From NCBI GenBank assembly GCA_964575425.1, contig CAZNRD010000001.1, forward strand, positions 62,001 to 126,000: a stretch of DNA of 64,000 nucleotides. The letters are read 5' to 3'. The notes under the pieces are model-generated. The model saw only the letters and a list, made by a program, of their open reading frames with translations. It searched no databases and was not told where the DNA came from. Origin of the DNA: DATEAV01 sp964575425. GTDB lineage: Bacteria > Chloroflexota > Anaerolineae > Anaerolineales > E44-bin32. Positions 34,400-42,964 of this stretch are shown one piece after another. The number at the start of each line of letters is the position of its first letter. Position 1 is the stretch's first letter. The position numbers were made by a program, and so were the translations under genes.

Positions 34400-35181
34400 G
34401 CCCCTACTCCATCGCCGGAATCAACATGCTCCCCCAGGACGAGAAGCACGCGATCTATCGTCGCTTCATCCCACAGGAGGTGCTGGCGCGCTTCCACATC
34501 GCGGCCGACCTCACCGACGGCGAAGGCCGCAGCCTGGTGACTTTTCGCTGCAGCGAGGGCGCCACCGACGTCGTGGTCGACCTGCGGCACCGCTTCGACG
34601 CTCCCGATCCGCTGCTCTACGCGCACCTCACCGACACCATAAACGGACAGGTCCACGTCCTGCTGTACATCGTCAACGACCCCGAGTCGCCTCGCTTCGA
34701 CGTGGACCGCATGCCCGACGGGACGCCCACGGAGTTCGGCACCTTCCGCCGCAATGTCGCAGCCGAGGAAGCCGCCATGGCGGCCGGGTTGGCGCCGGGG
34801 CAGGTCCGGCGCGGTCTGCGGATGCTACACCATTCCATTGCAGCCTTCGAGGCGTTCGTCACCTCGCTGGGGCACGAGGTGTACTTCGTCGAGCCCCTGG
34901 CCTACCACAATGCCGTCGTCTTCGAGCGCTACGGTTTCGCCTACCAGCAGGGCCGGCGGCCGATGGAGAGCATCGACGCTGGCTTTCGCCCCGGCGGAGA
35001 GCTGCTAGCCCATCTCGATGATTCCTCCCCCTTTCGCCGCCCCGGCATGGAATCGTCCATTCGCGGGCGCAGTTGGGCGCTACACGACGGCATCCTGGGC
35101 CGCCCCTTCACCGACGTCACCATGTACAAGCGCGTGGGGCAGCACGCGGGTATCAATACCTTCCCGGACGGCCAGTGGTGA
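34396..35181 (+). CDS. Conserved-looking hypothetical protein (261 aa) coupled to smpB
   Basis: I do not recognise a family. It is soluble, rich in aromatic and charged residues, and has a clear layered pattern: YRRFIPQEVLARFHIAADL, TFRCSEGATDVVVDLRHRF, a helical middle (AAEEAAMAAGLAPGQVRRGLRML), and FVEPLAYHNAVVFERYGFAYQQG. The last segment looks like the C-terminal part of a GNAT acyltransferase fold, but no acetyl-CoA loop is evident. It is translated from an ATG overlapping the smpB stop, so expression is tied to trans-translation. Confidence 0.7.
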   Translation: MSPYSIAGINMLPQDEKHAIYRRFIPQEVLARFHIAADLTDGEGRSLVTFRCSEGATDVVVDLRHRFDAPDPLLYAHLTDTINGQVHVLLYIVNDPESPRFDVDRMPDGTPTEFGTFRRNVAAEEAAMAAGLAPGQVRRGLRMLHHSIAAFEAFVTSLGHEVYFVEPLAYHNAVVFERYGFAYQQGRRPMESIDAGFRPGGELLAHLDDSSPFRRPGMESSIRGRSWALHDGILGRPFTDVTMYKRVGQHAGINTFPDGQW

Positions 35182-35245
35182 CGCGGGGCTCGGGATGGAC
35201 AGGGCGGGTCGCACGCCGTTCGATTCGGCGGATGGGGTTCTGTGA

Positions 35246-35258
35246 TTGGCTATGCGCA
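35246..35258 (+). repeat. Dispersed motif TTGGCTATGCGCA, intergenic copy
   Basis: An exact copy of the 13-mer, about 30 bp before the -10 box of the tmRNA gene. It is the only copy of the motif far from any coding constraint. See the matching copies at 37397, 50612 and 56424. Confidence 0.4.
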
Positions 35259-35266
35259 ACATCGGT

Positions 35267-35296
35267 TTCACCCGGAAAGGCAAACCGTGCTATAAT
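35267..35296 (+). promoter_or_regulatory. Promoter of the tmRNA gene
   Basis: A perfect TATAAT (35291-35296) lies ten bases before the 5' end of the RNA, with TTCACC (35267-35272) as a plausible -35 at 18-bp spacing. Confidence 0.75.
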
Positions 35297-35306
35297 ATGA
35301 CGCAAC

Positions 35307-35701
35307 GGGGATGACAGGCTTCGACGGAAGAGGCTGACCCCGAACAGCAGGCCGAGAGGCGCCGACCTCGCAAAATCAGCGCAACCAACAAGTGCCAAGA
35401 GCACTCGCTACGCGGCTCTGCCGCTGGCGGCCTAACCCCGCCCAGCACGGAGCCCGGCCCTCCTGGTGAGGGCCCGCCTCCCTAGCCCCCCTCGACCGGC
35501 TCAGGGATCGGCGTCCAAAGGCCGAGGTGCCGCGCCGGAGACCACGGCCGGCGCGAAAGATGGGCTCTCGGGCCCGAGTGGCTGGCCAAGCGCAGTCCCC
35601 GTCGGTCGGGCGGCGCACGGCGAGACCCAGTAGGCCGACTAAGCCTGTAGACGTTCGCCGGTCGAATCTTTCGGACGCGGGTTCGATTCCCGCCATCTCC
35701 A
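35307..35701 (+). ncRNA. ssrA: Transfer-messenger RNA (tmRNA)
   Basis: The RNA rescues stalled ribosomes and tags their products. The 5' end GGGGATGACAGGCTTCGAC pairs with 3' CATCTCC (35694-35700), followed by discriminator A. The T arm GGGTTCGATTCCC is intact. The chromosome reads CCT, not CCA, after the discriminator, so the tail must be completed by tRNA nucleotidyltransferase. The resume codon is probably GCA at 35370. The tag then begins AKSAQPTS and ends ALPLAA before TAA at 35433-35435, a 21-residue tag. Length, about 395 nt, is normal. Confidence 0.95.
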
Positions 35702-35704
35702 CCT

Positions 35705-35722
35705 GGCGCCCGGACGGGCGCC
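35705..35722. terminator. Hairpin terminator after tmRNA
   Basis: GGCGCCC (35705-35711) and GGGCGCC (35716-35722) form a perfect 7-bp stem around GGAC. It is followed by TTCACCTT on the plus strand, and it lies 23 bp past the end of the convergent FHA gene, so it may serve both. Confidence 0.65.
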
Positions 35723-35744
35723 TTCACCTTCCTCCATCCAGCGC

Positions 35745-36413
35745 TCAACGCCGCCGCGGGTTGTTCAGCCGCAGGCCATGGCCGCGCACGGTCACAATGT
35801 AGGGCACTTCCGGGTCGGCCGTCGCCAGACGATCGCGCAGCCGCCGCACCAGGGCGTCGATCGCCTGCTCGGACACGCCAACCCCCTTCGTCCCCGGCCA
35901 CACATGATCAACAACCTGCTCGCGTGACACAATGCGTCCCTGGTTCTGGAACAGCAGCTCCAACAAGCGATACTGCGGCGCAGACAGCGGCGGCTCAATT
36001 TCCACGCCGCCCACCCACACACGATGCGACTGCGGATCCATCCTCAACCGACCGCCCTCCACCCCCCGTCCCGCAGTCTCCGCTAGCGGCACTGTGGCCT
36101 CCGTTCCCACAAACGCCAGTTCCAGCGCCAGGGCGATCTGAATGACGTCGCCGTCTTGCAGCGCAACAGGGCTCTCCACCGCTGCCCCGTTTACGTGCGT
36201 CCCATTCCGGCTGCCGAGGTCCTCGACGACGAAACCGGTCGCTGTGCGCCGAATGCGCGCGTGATGTCGCGACACCTGGCGGTCTTCGACCACCAGATCG
36301 CAATCCGGGCCGCGCCCTATCAGGAACTCATCCTTCTCGAGCGCCCAGCGCGCGCCGCTAAGCTTCGGCGTCAGCGCAATCAGGACCGGGGTCCCTTCGG
36401 GCAGGTTTGCCAT
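35745..36413 (-). CDS. FHA domain-winged-helix transcriptional regulator
   Basis: A 222-aa fusion. The FHA domain (about 20-95) has FLIGRGPDCDLVVEDRQVSRHHARI and LGSRNGTHVNG, the phosphothreonine-binding signature. A linker follows, then an OmpR-type winged helix (about 125-220, LSAPQYRLLELLFQNQGRIVSREQVVDHVW, IDALVRRLRDRL, VRGHGLRL). ATG 36411-36413 is chosen for its GGGAGG Shine-Dalgarno; the longer frame overlaps the divergent promoter. The divergent Ser/Thr kinase is an obvious candidate to phosphorylate or bind it. The pairing recalls mycobacterial PknH-EmbR, with domains in the opposite order. Confidence 0.9.
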   Translation of the reverse strand: MANLPEGTPVLIALTPKLSGARWALEKDEFLIGRGPDCDLVVEDRQVSRHHARIRRTATGFVVEDLGSRNGTHVNGAAVESPVALQDGDVIQIALALELAFVGTEATVPLAETAGRGVEGGRLRMDPQSHRVWVGGVEIEPPLSAPQYRLLELLFQNQGRIVSREQVVDHVWPGTKGVGVSEQAIDALVRRLRDRLATADPEVPYIVTVRGHGLRLNNPRRR

Positions 36414-36452
36414 TGTGCTCCCTCCCCGAGTGGTTGGCGAGACGGGAGAGGG

Positions 36453-36458
36453 TATAAT
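36453..36458 (+). promoter_or_regulatory. -10 box of the Ser/Thr kinase gene
   Basis: A perfect TATAAT lies about 80 bases before the kinase ATG, within the 128-bp divergent gap shared with the FHA regulator. The -35 is not clear. Confidence 0.5.
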
Positions 36459-36541
36459 GCGATTGCGTCGGCAGTCTCTTGTGGTCCGGCGCCGGGCGCC
36501 CTCACGGCAAAGCCCCTTGGGCACCAGGAGATCCCGCGACG

Positions 36542-37525
36542 ATGAACACACTCGCAGCCGACCAGGTGCTGCGCGATCGCTATATCATCCGCCGGATCAT
36601 CGGCCGCGGCGGCATGGGCTCGATCTACCTCGCTGAAGACAGCCGCCTCCCCGGCCGCCTGTGCGCCGTCAAGGAGGTCCAGCCCGAGCCGGACCTCCCC
36701 GAATCGGTCCGCGCCCAGGGTCGCGAGCAGTTCTACCGCGAGGCCCAGGTCCTGGCCCGCCTCGATCATCCCAACCTGCCAAAAGTCTCCGACTTCTTCA
36801 CCGAGGCCGAGCGAGACTACCTGGTCATGGACTTCGTCCCAGGCGACGACCTGAAGAGCCTGATGGACCAGGCTCGCCGCGACGGACGTCTTCTGCCCCT
36901 CCCCGATGTGCTTCGCTGGGCACTGCAGCTGGCCGATGCCCTCGAGTACCTGCACAGCCAAGACCCTCCCGTCATCCACCGCGACATCAAGCCCAGCAAC
37001 CTCAAGATCACCCCCAACGGTCTGCTCAAGCTCGTAGACTTCGGGCTTGTCAAGCAGATGGCGCCGGACGAAGTGACGGTGACCGTCATCCAGGGCCGCG
37101 GCACCGCCCAGTACACGCCCCTCGAACAGTACGGCGGCGACACCGGCCATACCGACCCGCGATCGGACCTGTACGCGTTCGGCGCCACCCTTTACCATCT
37201 AGTAACCAACCAGCCCCCGCCCGAGGCCAAACTGCGCTTCCTCGACCCAACCCTTCTGCGCTCGCCGCGCGAACTCAACCCCGACCTCAATCCCGGCCTT
37301 GAGCAGGCCATCCTGTGGGCCATGGCCCTCCACCCCGACGACCGTCCTCCAAACGTCGCTGCACTGCGCCCCGCTCTGCAGGGCGCTGCCACAACGTTGG
37401 CTATACGCAGCCGCCTCCGCCGGGCTGCGCCCCTAACCACCTGGCTGCCGACGCGCGCCGACCGCATCCTTGCAGCAGCAGCATCTGCCCTGCTCGTTCT
37501 AGCCGTCGTGATCACGCTCTTCTAG
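36542..37525 (+). CDS. Tail-anchored eukaryote-like Ser/Thr protein kinase
   Basis: A 327-aa Hanks-type kinase. It has the glycine loop IIGRGGMGSIYLAED, the ATP lysine in CAVKEVQ, the catalytic loop VIHRDIKPSNLKI, DFGLVK, and a short activation loop with GTAQYTPLEQYG. One hydrophobic helix at the extreme C-terminus (ILAAAASALLVLAVVITLF) leaves no extracellular domain, so it should be tail-anchored with the kinase inside. ATG 36542 is chosen for family fit. Its stop overlaps the convergent GH3 gene by 14 bases. It is divergent from the FHA regulator. Confidence 0.93.
   Translation: MNTLAADQVLRDRYIIRRIIGRGGMGSIYLAEDSRLPGRLCAVKEVQPEPDLPESVRAQGREQFYREAQVLARLDHPNLPKVSDFFTEAERDYLVMDFVPGDDLKSLMDQARRDGRLLPLPDVLRWALQLADALEYLHSQDPPVIHRDIKPSNLKITPNGLLKLVDFGLVKQMAPDEVTVTVIQGRGTAQYTPLEQYGGDTGHTDPRSDLYAFGATLYHLVTNQPPPEAKLRFLDPTLLRSPRELNPDLNPGLEQAILWAMALHPDDRPPNVAALRPALQGAATTLAIRSRLRRAAPLTTWLPTRADRILAAAASALLVLAVVITLF
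37397..37409 (+). repeat. Dispersed motif TTGGCTATACGCA, copy inside the kinase gene
   Basis: A 12/13 match to the dispersed motif. Read in frame it uses TTG, GCT and ATA codons, rare choices in this GC-rich genome. Confidence 0.35.
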
Positions 37526-40310
37526 ACCCTCGTTCGAGCAGGCCCCAACCCGCAGCACACGCCAACCCCAGTAGACTTCCGACCGCAGCCGTCGCCGCTG
37601 CAGCTCCCCATCCCAGCTCCTGCTGCAACGGCTGACTCCCCGCTAGCCCAAGGCCAAGGTAGTTGTAGGCCAGCAGGCCACCGATGGCGGCACACATGGC
37701 CCAGCGTACCCTCTGCGCGGTCTCCAACCTGCGTCGTCTCCCCACCTGGTCCACGGCGGCGGCGACCAGACCGATGGCTCCAAAGCCCAGGAGCAGGTCC
37801 CCCAGCCCCAGGCGGTCTCCACCATTCCCGCCGGCTGCGCCGTCTGTTCGCGCCGGCGTCGCGGTGGGCGCGGGTGCCGCGGCCGTTTCGGTCAGCGGCC
37901 GGGTGGGAACGGGTGTGGGCGCAATCACGGTCACGAATGCCCGCACTCCCTCCTGCACATTCACCTGAAGGATTTGCGAGGCGCGCGCCGGATCGCTGGT
38001 GGCGGAGATCGTCAGCAGCCCCAGCCGCTCGAGCGTCAGCTCGGTCTGCGCCACGCCGTCGACCGTCGTGGCGCGCAGGATCATCGGGGTGATTCCCTCC
38101 GCCGAGTATCCCAGCTCGAACTCGACCACGGTCCCATCGGGCACCGAATGGCCATTGTGGTCGACGATCACACCGGTGGCGAGCTGGATGACGTCTCCCA
38201 CGATGTAGCCCGACTCGGGTGGCGCGGGTGTCCGCTCCGACCCCGCAGGCCGTGCCTGCAGTGCAATCACCTGATCCGGATCGGGCGAGGTGACCTCAAT
38301 GAGATCGTACCCAACCCCAGGGATGCTCACCGGTGGCGCCCCGGAGGGTGTGAGTTCTTGGAAGAGCAGGCGTGCAGCCACGTCCACGAAAGGTGCGGAC
38401 TTCGCATACAGCCCGTACAGAACGTCTACTTTGCTGAGGTCAGTGGCATCGAGGTCGTAGGGCACGCCGAAGGTGAAGACGACCAGCCTTGCTCGCTGCG
38501 CCAGATCGGGCCGTCGGTCGAGCAGCAGCTTGAGGGCATTCGAGCCATAGACTCCCTGGCTGCTTCCCAACGTGCTGAAGATCAGCCAATCGGCAGACTC
38601 GAGCGCGGGCCCGAAGGTTTCGGTCGGGGAAAGGGCCAACCCATAGCCCGCCGGTGGCGCCTGGCCAAGGTAGGCGGCGAGGTCAGCCATCGTGAAGGAT
38701 GCCATGTTCCACCCGCCCACTTCCCCGGCCCCTCTCGGACCGTAGAGGCGGAGCACCGCCGACTCCAGCGCCTCGGCTGCCAGGGTCGGCCCACGTTCGC
38801 ACGTGGAGCATTGTTGGGCGAGGCGGACATCGGTGATGAAGACAATGCGTTCCCCCAGCCGCGGCGGGCCGCCAAGGCGGTCGCTGATTCCCCCCGCGCT
38901 GGGGCTGATCAAGCTTGCCCCCGCCCGGGCCACCTGCTCGACGACCTGTCCACCCATTCCCACACGGCTCAGGGCGCTCTCCGCTGGCACCACCCGATCG
39001 AGCGAAAAGAAGCCACCATAGAGCCGCAGCTTGACCCGCAGGATGCGCAGGACAGCTTCGTCTACGCGCTCGGCGAAGAGCGAATCCTCGCGGTACTTCT
39101 GCGCGAAGAACTCCAGCGTCGCACGGATCGTCGTGACCTCGTCGGGGTCGGTGCTCGATTGGAAGTTCGCGAGGTAGAGGAGGTCGTTGCCTGCCAGGAA
39201 GGCATCGCGCGCCACGAGATGGGCGCGGAACGTCTGCTCGCGCGCGTCGTAGAAGCGGCGGACCGCGCGCGAGCCCAGCGAGTCGCTGACGGTGACGCCG
39301 CCCGCGGCGCGCCACGCGGTCAGCGGCTCGAGCGCCATGATCTGCGCGAAGGCCTGCGCGTCGAGGCTCACCGGGCGGGTCGTGGCGCGGATGTTGTCCT
39401 GGAAGCCCTGATAGCGTATGTGCGCCCGCAGCAGCCCATCGGTGACGGAAGGGTCGGCGCCGGGAGCGGCGCCAGTGACGGCGAAGAACGGGGCGAGCTC
39501 GATGCGCTTCAGCTCTTCCAGCGACTTGCGGACTGTGGCCACCTCCTCCTCGAGCGGCCGATCGCTTCCGCCGTGGCCGGGGAAGTGCTTGGCGATCACG
39601 GCCACCCGCCCCTGCGCTCCCTGATGCACGCCAGCGATATACGCCTGCCCGAACCGGCTTACCCAGTAGGGATCACCCCCGAATGTCCGCACTCCCGGGT
39701 CGCCCGGGCCCTCGGGGCGCGGGTCCTCAAGCACATCGAGCGACGGGCCAAGGAGCATGTTGATTCCGAGGGCGTCCAGCTCGCGTCCCAGGATTTCGCC
39801 GACGGCCTGCGCCAGGGAGGGGTCCCAGGTTGCGCCCAGCGCCAACTCCGAGGGCAGGCTCGTTACGCCCGACAGGATCTCGGAATAGGGGCTGCCGTCA
39901 CCTTCCTGACTGACTGCGACAAATAGCGGGATGTAGACGGATGACTCAGGCGTACCTGTCGGCTCGGCCGGCGGGAGCGAGGCCGAGTACGCGGCCGTCT
40001 GCAGAGAGGCGATCAAAGTGCGCGCCGCGGCAAGCGTCGCGGGCGCGTCCTGGAAGTTGTCATTGCGCGCGCGGAGGACGACGCCACCGATGCGGCCGTT
40101 GGCGACCAGGTCGAAGATCGCGTCGTCCGGACGCGGGCTGCTTCCCCGGAACGTCACCAGGAACAGCTGCCCGACGCGCTGCTCCGGGTTCATCCGCTCC
40201 AGCAACTGCTCGGCAAGGTCCGCAGCCGGCGAAGCCGCTCGACCATTGCCGGGACTCCCGGAGGCAAGGACTAACGCGATGAGGACAGGCAGCCACAACC
40301 AGCGGCGCAT
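37512..40310 (-). CDS. Exported glycoside hydrolase family 3 (beta-N-acetylhexosaminidase-like) with membrane anchor
   Basis: A 932-aa protein. A signal peptide (MRRWLWLPVLIALVLASGSPG) precedes a GH3 N-terminal barrel with VGQLFLVTFRG, VAVIAKHFPGHGGSD and the nucleophile Asp in GGVTVSDSLGS. The KHFPGHG-SD pattern with a downstream His is typical of NagZ-type N-acetylglucosaminidases that cut peptidoglycan sugars. A second GH3 domain, a beta-sandwich segment (about 710-800), a Pro/Thr-rich linker, and two C-terminal hydrophobic helices follow. It is probably anchored outside the cytoplasm. ATG 40308-40310 is chosen to give a normal signal peptide. Confidence 0.9.
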   Translation of the reverse strand: MRRWLWLPVLIALVLASGSPGNGRAASPAADLAEQLLERMNPEQRVGQLFLVTFRGSSPRPDDAIFDLVANGRIGGVVLRARNDNFQDAPATLAAARTLIASLQTAAYSASLPPAEPTGTPESSVYIPLFVAVSQEGDGSPYSEILSGVTSLPSELALGATWDPSLAQAVGEILGRELDALGINMLLGPSLDVLEDPRPEGPGDPGVRTFGGDPYWVSRFGQAYIAGVHQGAQGRVAVIAKHFPGHGGSDRPLEEEVATVRKSLEELKRIELAPFFAVTGAAPGADPSVTDGLLRAHIRYQGFQDNIRATTRPVSLDAQAFAQIMALEPLTAWRAAGGVTVSDSLGSRAVRRFYDAREQTFRAHLVARDAFLAGNDLLYLANFQSSTDPDEVTTIRATLEFFAQKYREDSLFAERVDEAVLRILRVKLRLYGGFFSLDRVVPAESALSRVGMGGQVVEQVARAGASLISPSAGGISDRLGGPPRLGERIVFITDVRLAQQCSTCERGPTLAAEALESAVLRLYGPRGAGEVGGWNMASFTMADLAAYLGQAPPAGYGLALSPTETFGPALESADWLIFSTLGSSQGVYGSNALKLLLDRRPDLAQRARLVVFTFGVPYDLDATDLSKVDVLYGLYAKSAPFVDVAARLLFQELTPSGAPPVSIPGVGYDLIEVTSPDPDQVIALQARPAGSERTPAPPESGYIVGDVIQLATGVIVDHNGHSVPDGTVVEFELGYSAEGITPMILRATTVDGVAQTELTLERLGLLTISATSDPARASQILQVNVQEGVRAFVTVIAPTPVPTRPLTETAAAPAPTATPARTDGAAGGNGGDRLGLGDLLLGFGAIGLVAAAVDQVGRRRRLETAQRVRWAMCAAIGGLLAYNYLGLGLAGSQPLQQELGWGAAAATAAVGSLLGLACAAGWGLLERGSRRA

Positions 40311-40358
40311 GGCCCGAGTATACCCACGGGCCGAGAGACCCACAAGCGCGTTGGTCCC

Positions 40359-41180
40359 TCACGCGGCGCCGGCTTCCCGCTCCAGGATCTCGAGAAGGAC
40401 TCGTCGCCGCTCAGGGCCGCTCTGGAATTCCAGTCGGCGCACGCCGAGCGGATCGACTTCCTCGCGCAGCACCCGCAACTCGTGAACCGTCGGCGGCTCG
40501 GTCTCCCGCACATCAGGTGCCAGGTCGAGCGGAAACCCCGTCTTGGCCTGCACGCGCTCGACAGTGACGCCCGGATGGACGTGCGTCAGCCGCATGCGGC
40601 CCGAGGCGAAATCGAACTGTCCCAGGTCCGACACCAGGTAGCGCGGCCCGGCACCGCCTCGGCGTGCCGGATTGTGGCCGAGGCCCGAGAGGAAATCCAG
40701 GCGCGCCACGAAGGTGACGCGCGAATGACGGGGCACATACAGGTAGATTTCGTCGGACACCACCGTCACGTCCGGAATGCCGCCGCTGCCAGGCAGGCGC
40801 AGGCGGGGGCGGCTGTAATCGCGCCCAAGTGCCAGGTTGTTGAAGTTGCCGTTGGGGTCTACCTGCGCAGGTCGGAAGAACTCCTTCGGACGGACGCGCG
40901 GCAGCAGGTCCGCCGCTGCCTGAACGAAGCCGAAGCGACTCAGCGCGCGGTCCAGCCACAGCGCTTCCACCGATGCCAGCCCCAGCGGTGCCCCCTCCCG
41001 GCACAGGCTCTGCCCGATGGCGGACGCGAAGTACAGGTGCGGCGCGTGCGTGCGCCACGCCAGCAGGTACGCTGCGGCCACAAGGGGGGTCGCCAGGCCC
41101 TGCGCCACAGCCTCTCCGTCGCGCACCTGCCGCGCGATGCAGACGCACATCAACTCGTCGATCGTGAAGTCCAAAGCCAT
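40359..41180 (-). CDS. CoA-transferase beta-subunit family protein, without its alpha partner
   Basis: About 273 aa, related to the B subunits of glutaconate/3-oxoacid CoA-transferases: ELMCVCIARQVRDGE, a SAIGQSLCREGAPLGLAS segment, GGIPDVTVVSDEIYLYVPRHSRVTF and TPHPGV-like LTHVHPGVTVE. In active enzymes the subunits come in pairs, with the catalytic glutamate in the B subunit; I cannot place that glutamate with confidence. No A subunit lies next to it. ATG 41178-41180 overlaps the stop of the upstream dehydratase-like gene (TGATG). Confidence 0.75.
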   Translation of the reverse strand: MALDFTIDELMCVCIARQVRDGEAVAQGLATPLVAAAYLLAWRTHAPHLYFASAIGQSLCREGAPLGLASVEALWLDRALSRFGFVQAAADLLPRVRPKEFFRPAQVDPNGNFNNLALGRDYSRPRLRLPGSGGIPDVTVVSDEIYLYVPRHSRVTFVARLDFLSGLGHNPARRGGAGPRYLVSDLGQFDFASGRMRLTHVHPGVTVERVQAKTGFPLDLAPDVRETEPPTVHELRVLREEVDPLGVRRLEFQSGPERRRVLLEILEREAGAA

Positions 41181-42142
41181 CACCCGAGCGATGCCCTCAC
41201 CTGGTCAAGAAGGCCCCGGTCGATGTTACCCCCGCTGGCGACCGCCAGGCGCCTGCGCTCGCGGCCGCGCCACAGGGCACCGGCCACCGCAGCCGCGGCC
41301 GACGGCTCGATCACTTCGCCGGTGTGCCGCAGCACTTGCCTCAAAGCCTCGAGAATCTCGTCCTCACTCACCACCACCACATCATCAAGCGCGCGCGACA
41401 GGAAATCGAAAGTGATGGACCCCGGGTCGACTGCGCCTGCTAGTCCATCGGCCAGCGTGGGCCGCTCGACAACCCTGTCTGGATCCTCTCCGTGAAAGCA
41501 GGCGTGCATGTAGCGGCAGGCTTCGGGCTGCACTCCCACGACCCGCACGCGTGGCGCCTGCGCTTTCAGGACCAAGCCGATGCCGCACGCCAGTCCACCG
41601 CCGCCGACCGGGATGAAGACCTCCCAACCCGCGCCCCAACCCTGCCCTTCGAGCTGCTCGATCAACTCCAGGCCAATGGTCCCCTGACCCGCAATCACCT
41701 CCGGGTCGTTGTAGGGCGACACCCACACCGCGCCGCGCGCCTGCGCCAGCCGCTTGCCCTCCAGTTCGGCCTCCGCGTAGCCTCCGGCGGAAAAGAACAC
41801 CTCCGCGCCGTGGGCACGTATCGCCTCGACTTTGGCCGCCACCGCGTGCTCGGGAACCACGATCATGGACCCGGCCCCCACGAGCCGCGCGCCGAGCGCC
41901 ACGCCCAGCCCGTGGTTGCCTGCCGAGGCCGCCACGACGCCCTGCCGTCTTTCGTTCTCATCGAGTGCGAGGATGCGTGCCAACGCTCCCCGCACTTTAA
42001 AGGAGCCGGTCCGCTGGCGATTCTCCAACTTCAGGATCAAGCCCAGTCCCTTTGCCGCCAGCAGGGGGGTCGTCTCGATGTGAGGCGCGATGCGGTCCCG
42101 CGCCCTGCGAATGTGCTCGAGCTCAATCCGGTCGCCGGACAC
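41180..42142 (-). CDS. Threonine dehydratase / serine racemase-like PLP enzyme
   Basis: A fold type II PLP enzyme of 320 aa. The PLP lysine is in RTGSFKVRGA; SAGNHGLGVALGARL binds the substrate carboxylate, and GGGGLACGIGL binds the phosphate. No C-terminal ACT regulatory domain is present, so it resembles the catabolic threonine/serine dehydratases or racemases of 310-330 residues. The GTG start at 42140-42142 lies inside the end of the glycerophosphodiesterase gene (20-base overlap), with translational coupling likely. It heads into the CoA-transferase gene. Confidence 0.9.
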   Translation of the reverse strand: MSGDRIELEHIRRARDRIAPHIETTPLLAAKGLGLILKLENRQRTGSFKVRGALARILALDENERRQGVVAASAGNHGLGVALGARLVGAGSMIVVPEHAVAAKVEAIRAHGAEVFFSAGGYAEAELEGKRLAQARGAVWVSPYNDPEVIAGQGTIGLELIEQLEGQGWGAGWEVFIPVGGGGLACGIGLVLKAQAPRVRVVGVQPEACRYMHACFHGEDPDRVVERPTLADGLAGAVDPGSITFDFLSRALDDVVVVSEDEILEALRQVLRHTGEVIEPSAAAAVAGALWRGRERRRLAVASGGNIDRGLLDQVRASLG

Positions 42143-42899
42143 GCCGCACCACTTCGCGGGCTACCTCGGGCACGTCAGAGATGAGGCCGTGAACGCCCAT
42201 TCGTAGAAGCTGCTCCATCCTGTTGGCGTCGTTCACCGTCCAGGCGATGACCGGCCGCCCGGCGCGGGCGTTCCGCGCCACATCCCGCCGGGTTGTCAGC
42301 GCCTCGTTGAGGTGCAGGAAATCCTTGGGGCTGATCAGGAAGAAGAGCAGTCGCTGCCAGGCCGGCTCGCGCGACATCAGCAGCAATCCCACCGGGATCG
42401 TCGGATCCGCGGCCCGGGCGCGCCGCAAGGCAAGCGGGTTGAACGAAGACAGGAGCACGCGGCGCTGCATCCCGCAGGCGCAGACAACTTCAACTGCAGC
42501 CTCCGGCAGGCGGTCACGCGGCGTGGCGTAGTTGCCGAGCTCGATGTTGACCAGAAGCCGACCCCCGACAGCCCGCAGGACTTCCTCGAGCGTGGGCACC
42601 GGCTCACCAGCGAAATCCGGCGAGAAGTGGGCGCCGGCCTCGAGCGCCCTGATGTCCGCCAACGTGTGGTCGGCCACGCGCCCGTGCCCGGCGGTGGTGC
42701 GATCCAGGGTCTGGTCATGCATCACCACGACGTGGCCGTCAGCGGTCAGCTTGGCGTCCAGCTCGATGGCATCGGCGCCCAGCTCGGCTGCCAGTCGAAA
42801 CGCGGCGAGGGTGTTCTCAGGGGCCCGGCGGCAGGCGCCGCGGTGAGCGACGACGAGCGGCCCAGGAACCATCCATTGGGTGCGTGGCGGCAAGGACAC
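42123..42899 (-). CDS. Glycerophosphodiester phosphodiesterase (UgpQ/GlpQ type)
   Basis: Hydrolyses glycerophosphodiesters to glycerol-3-phosphate and an alcohol. The 258-aa protein has VVAHRGACRRAPENTLAAF, the metal ligands in ADAIELDAKLTADGHVVVMHDQTLDRTT, and the C-terminal AWTVNDANRMEQLLRMGVHGLISDVPE. No signal peptide is present, so it is probably cytoplasmic like UgpQ. It supplies glycerol-3-phosphate, which could feed the GlpABC enzyme encoded 8 kb away. Confidence 0.93.
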   Translation of the reverse strand: MSLPPRTQWMVPGPLVVAHRGACRRAPENTLAAFRLAAELGADAIELDAKLTADGHVVVMHDQTLDRTTAGHGRVADHTLADIRALEAGAHFSPDFAGEPVPTLEEVLRAVGGRLLVNIELGNYATPRDRLPEAAVEVVCACGMQRRVLLSSFNPLALRRARAADPTIPVGLLLMSREPAWQRLLFFLISPKDFLHLNEALTTRRDVARNARAGRPVIAWTVNDANRMEQLLRMGVHGLISDVPEVAREVVRRVRRPD

Positions 42900-42964
42900 T
42901 CCACAAGAAGACCGAGCCTCCTCGGCGGAGCGCGCAGGATGCCCGGTGTGATTGGCTCCGGCCG

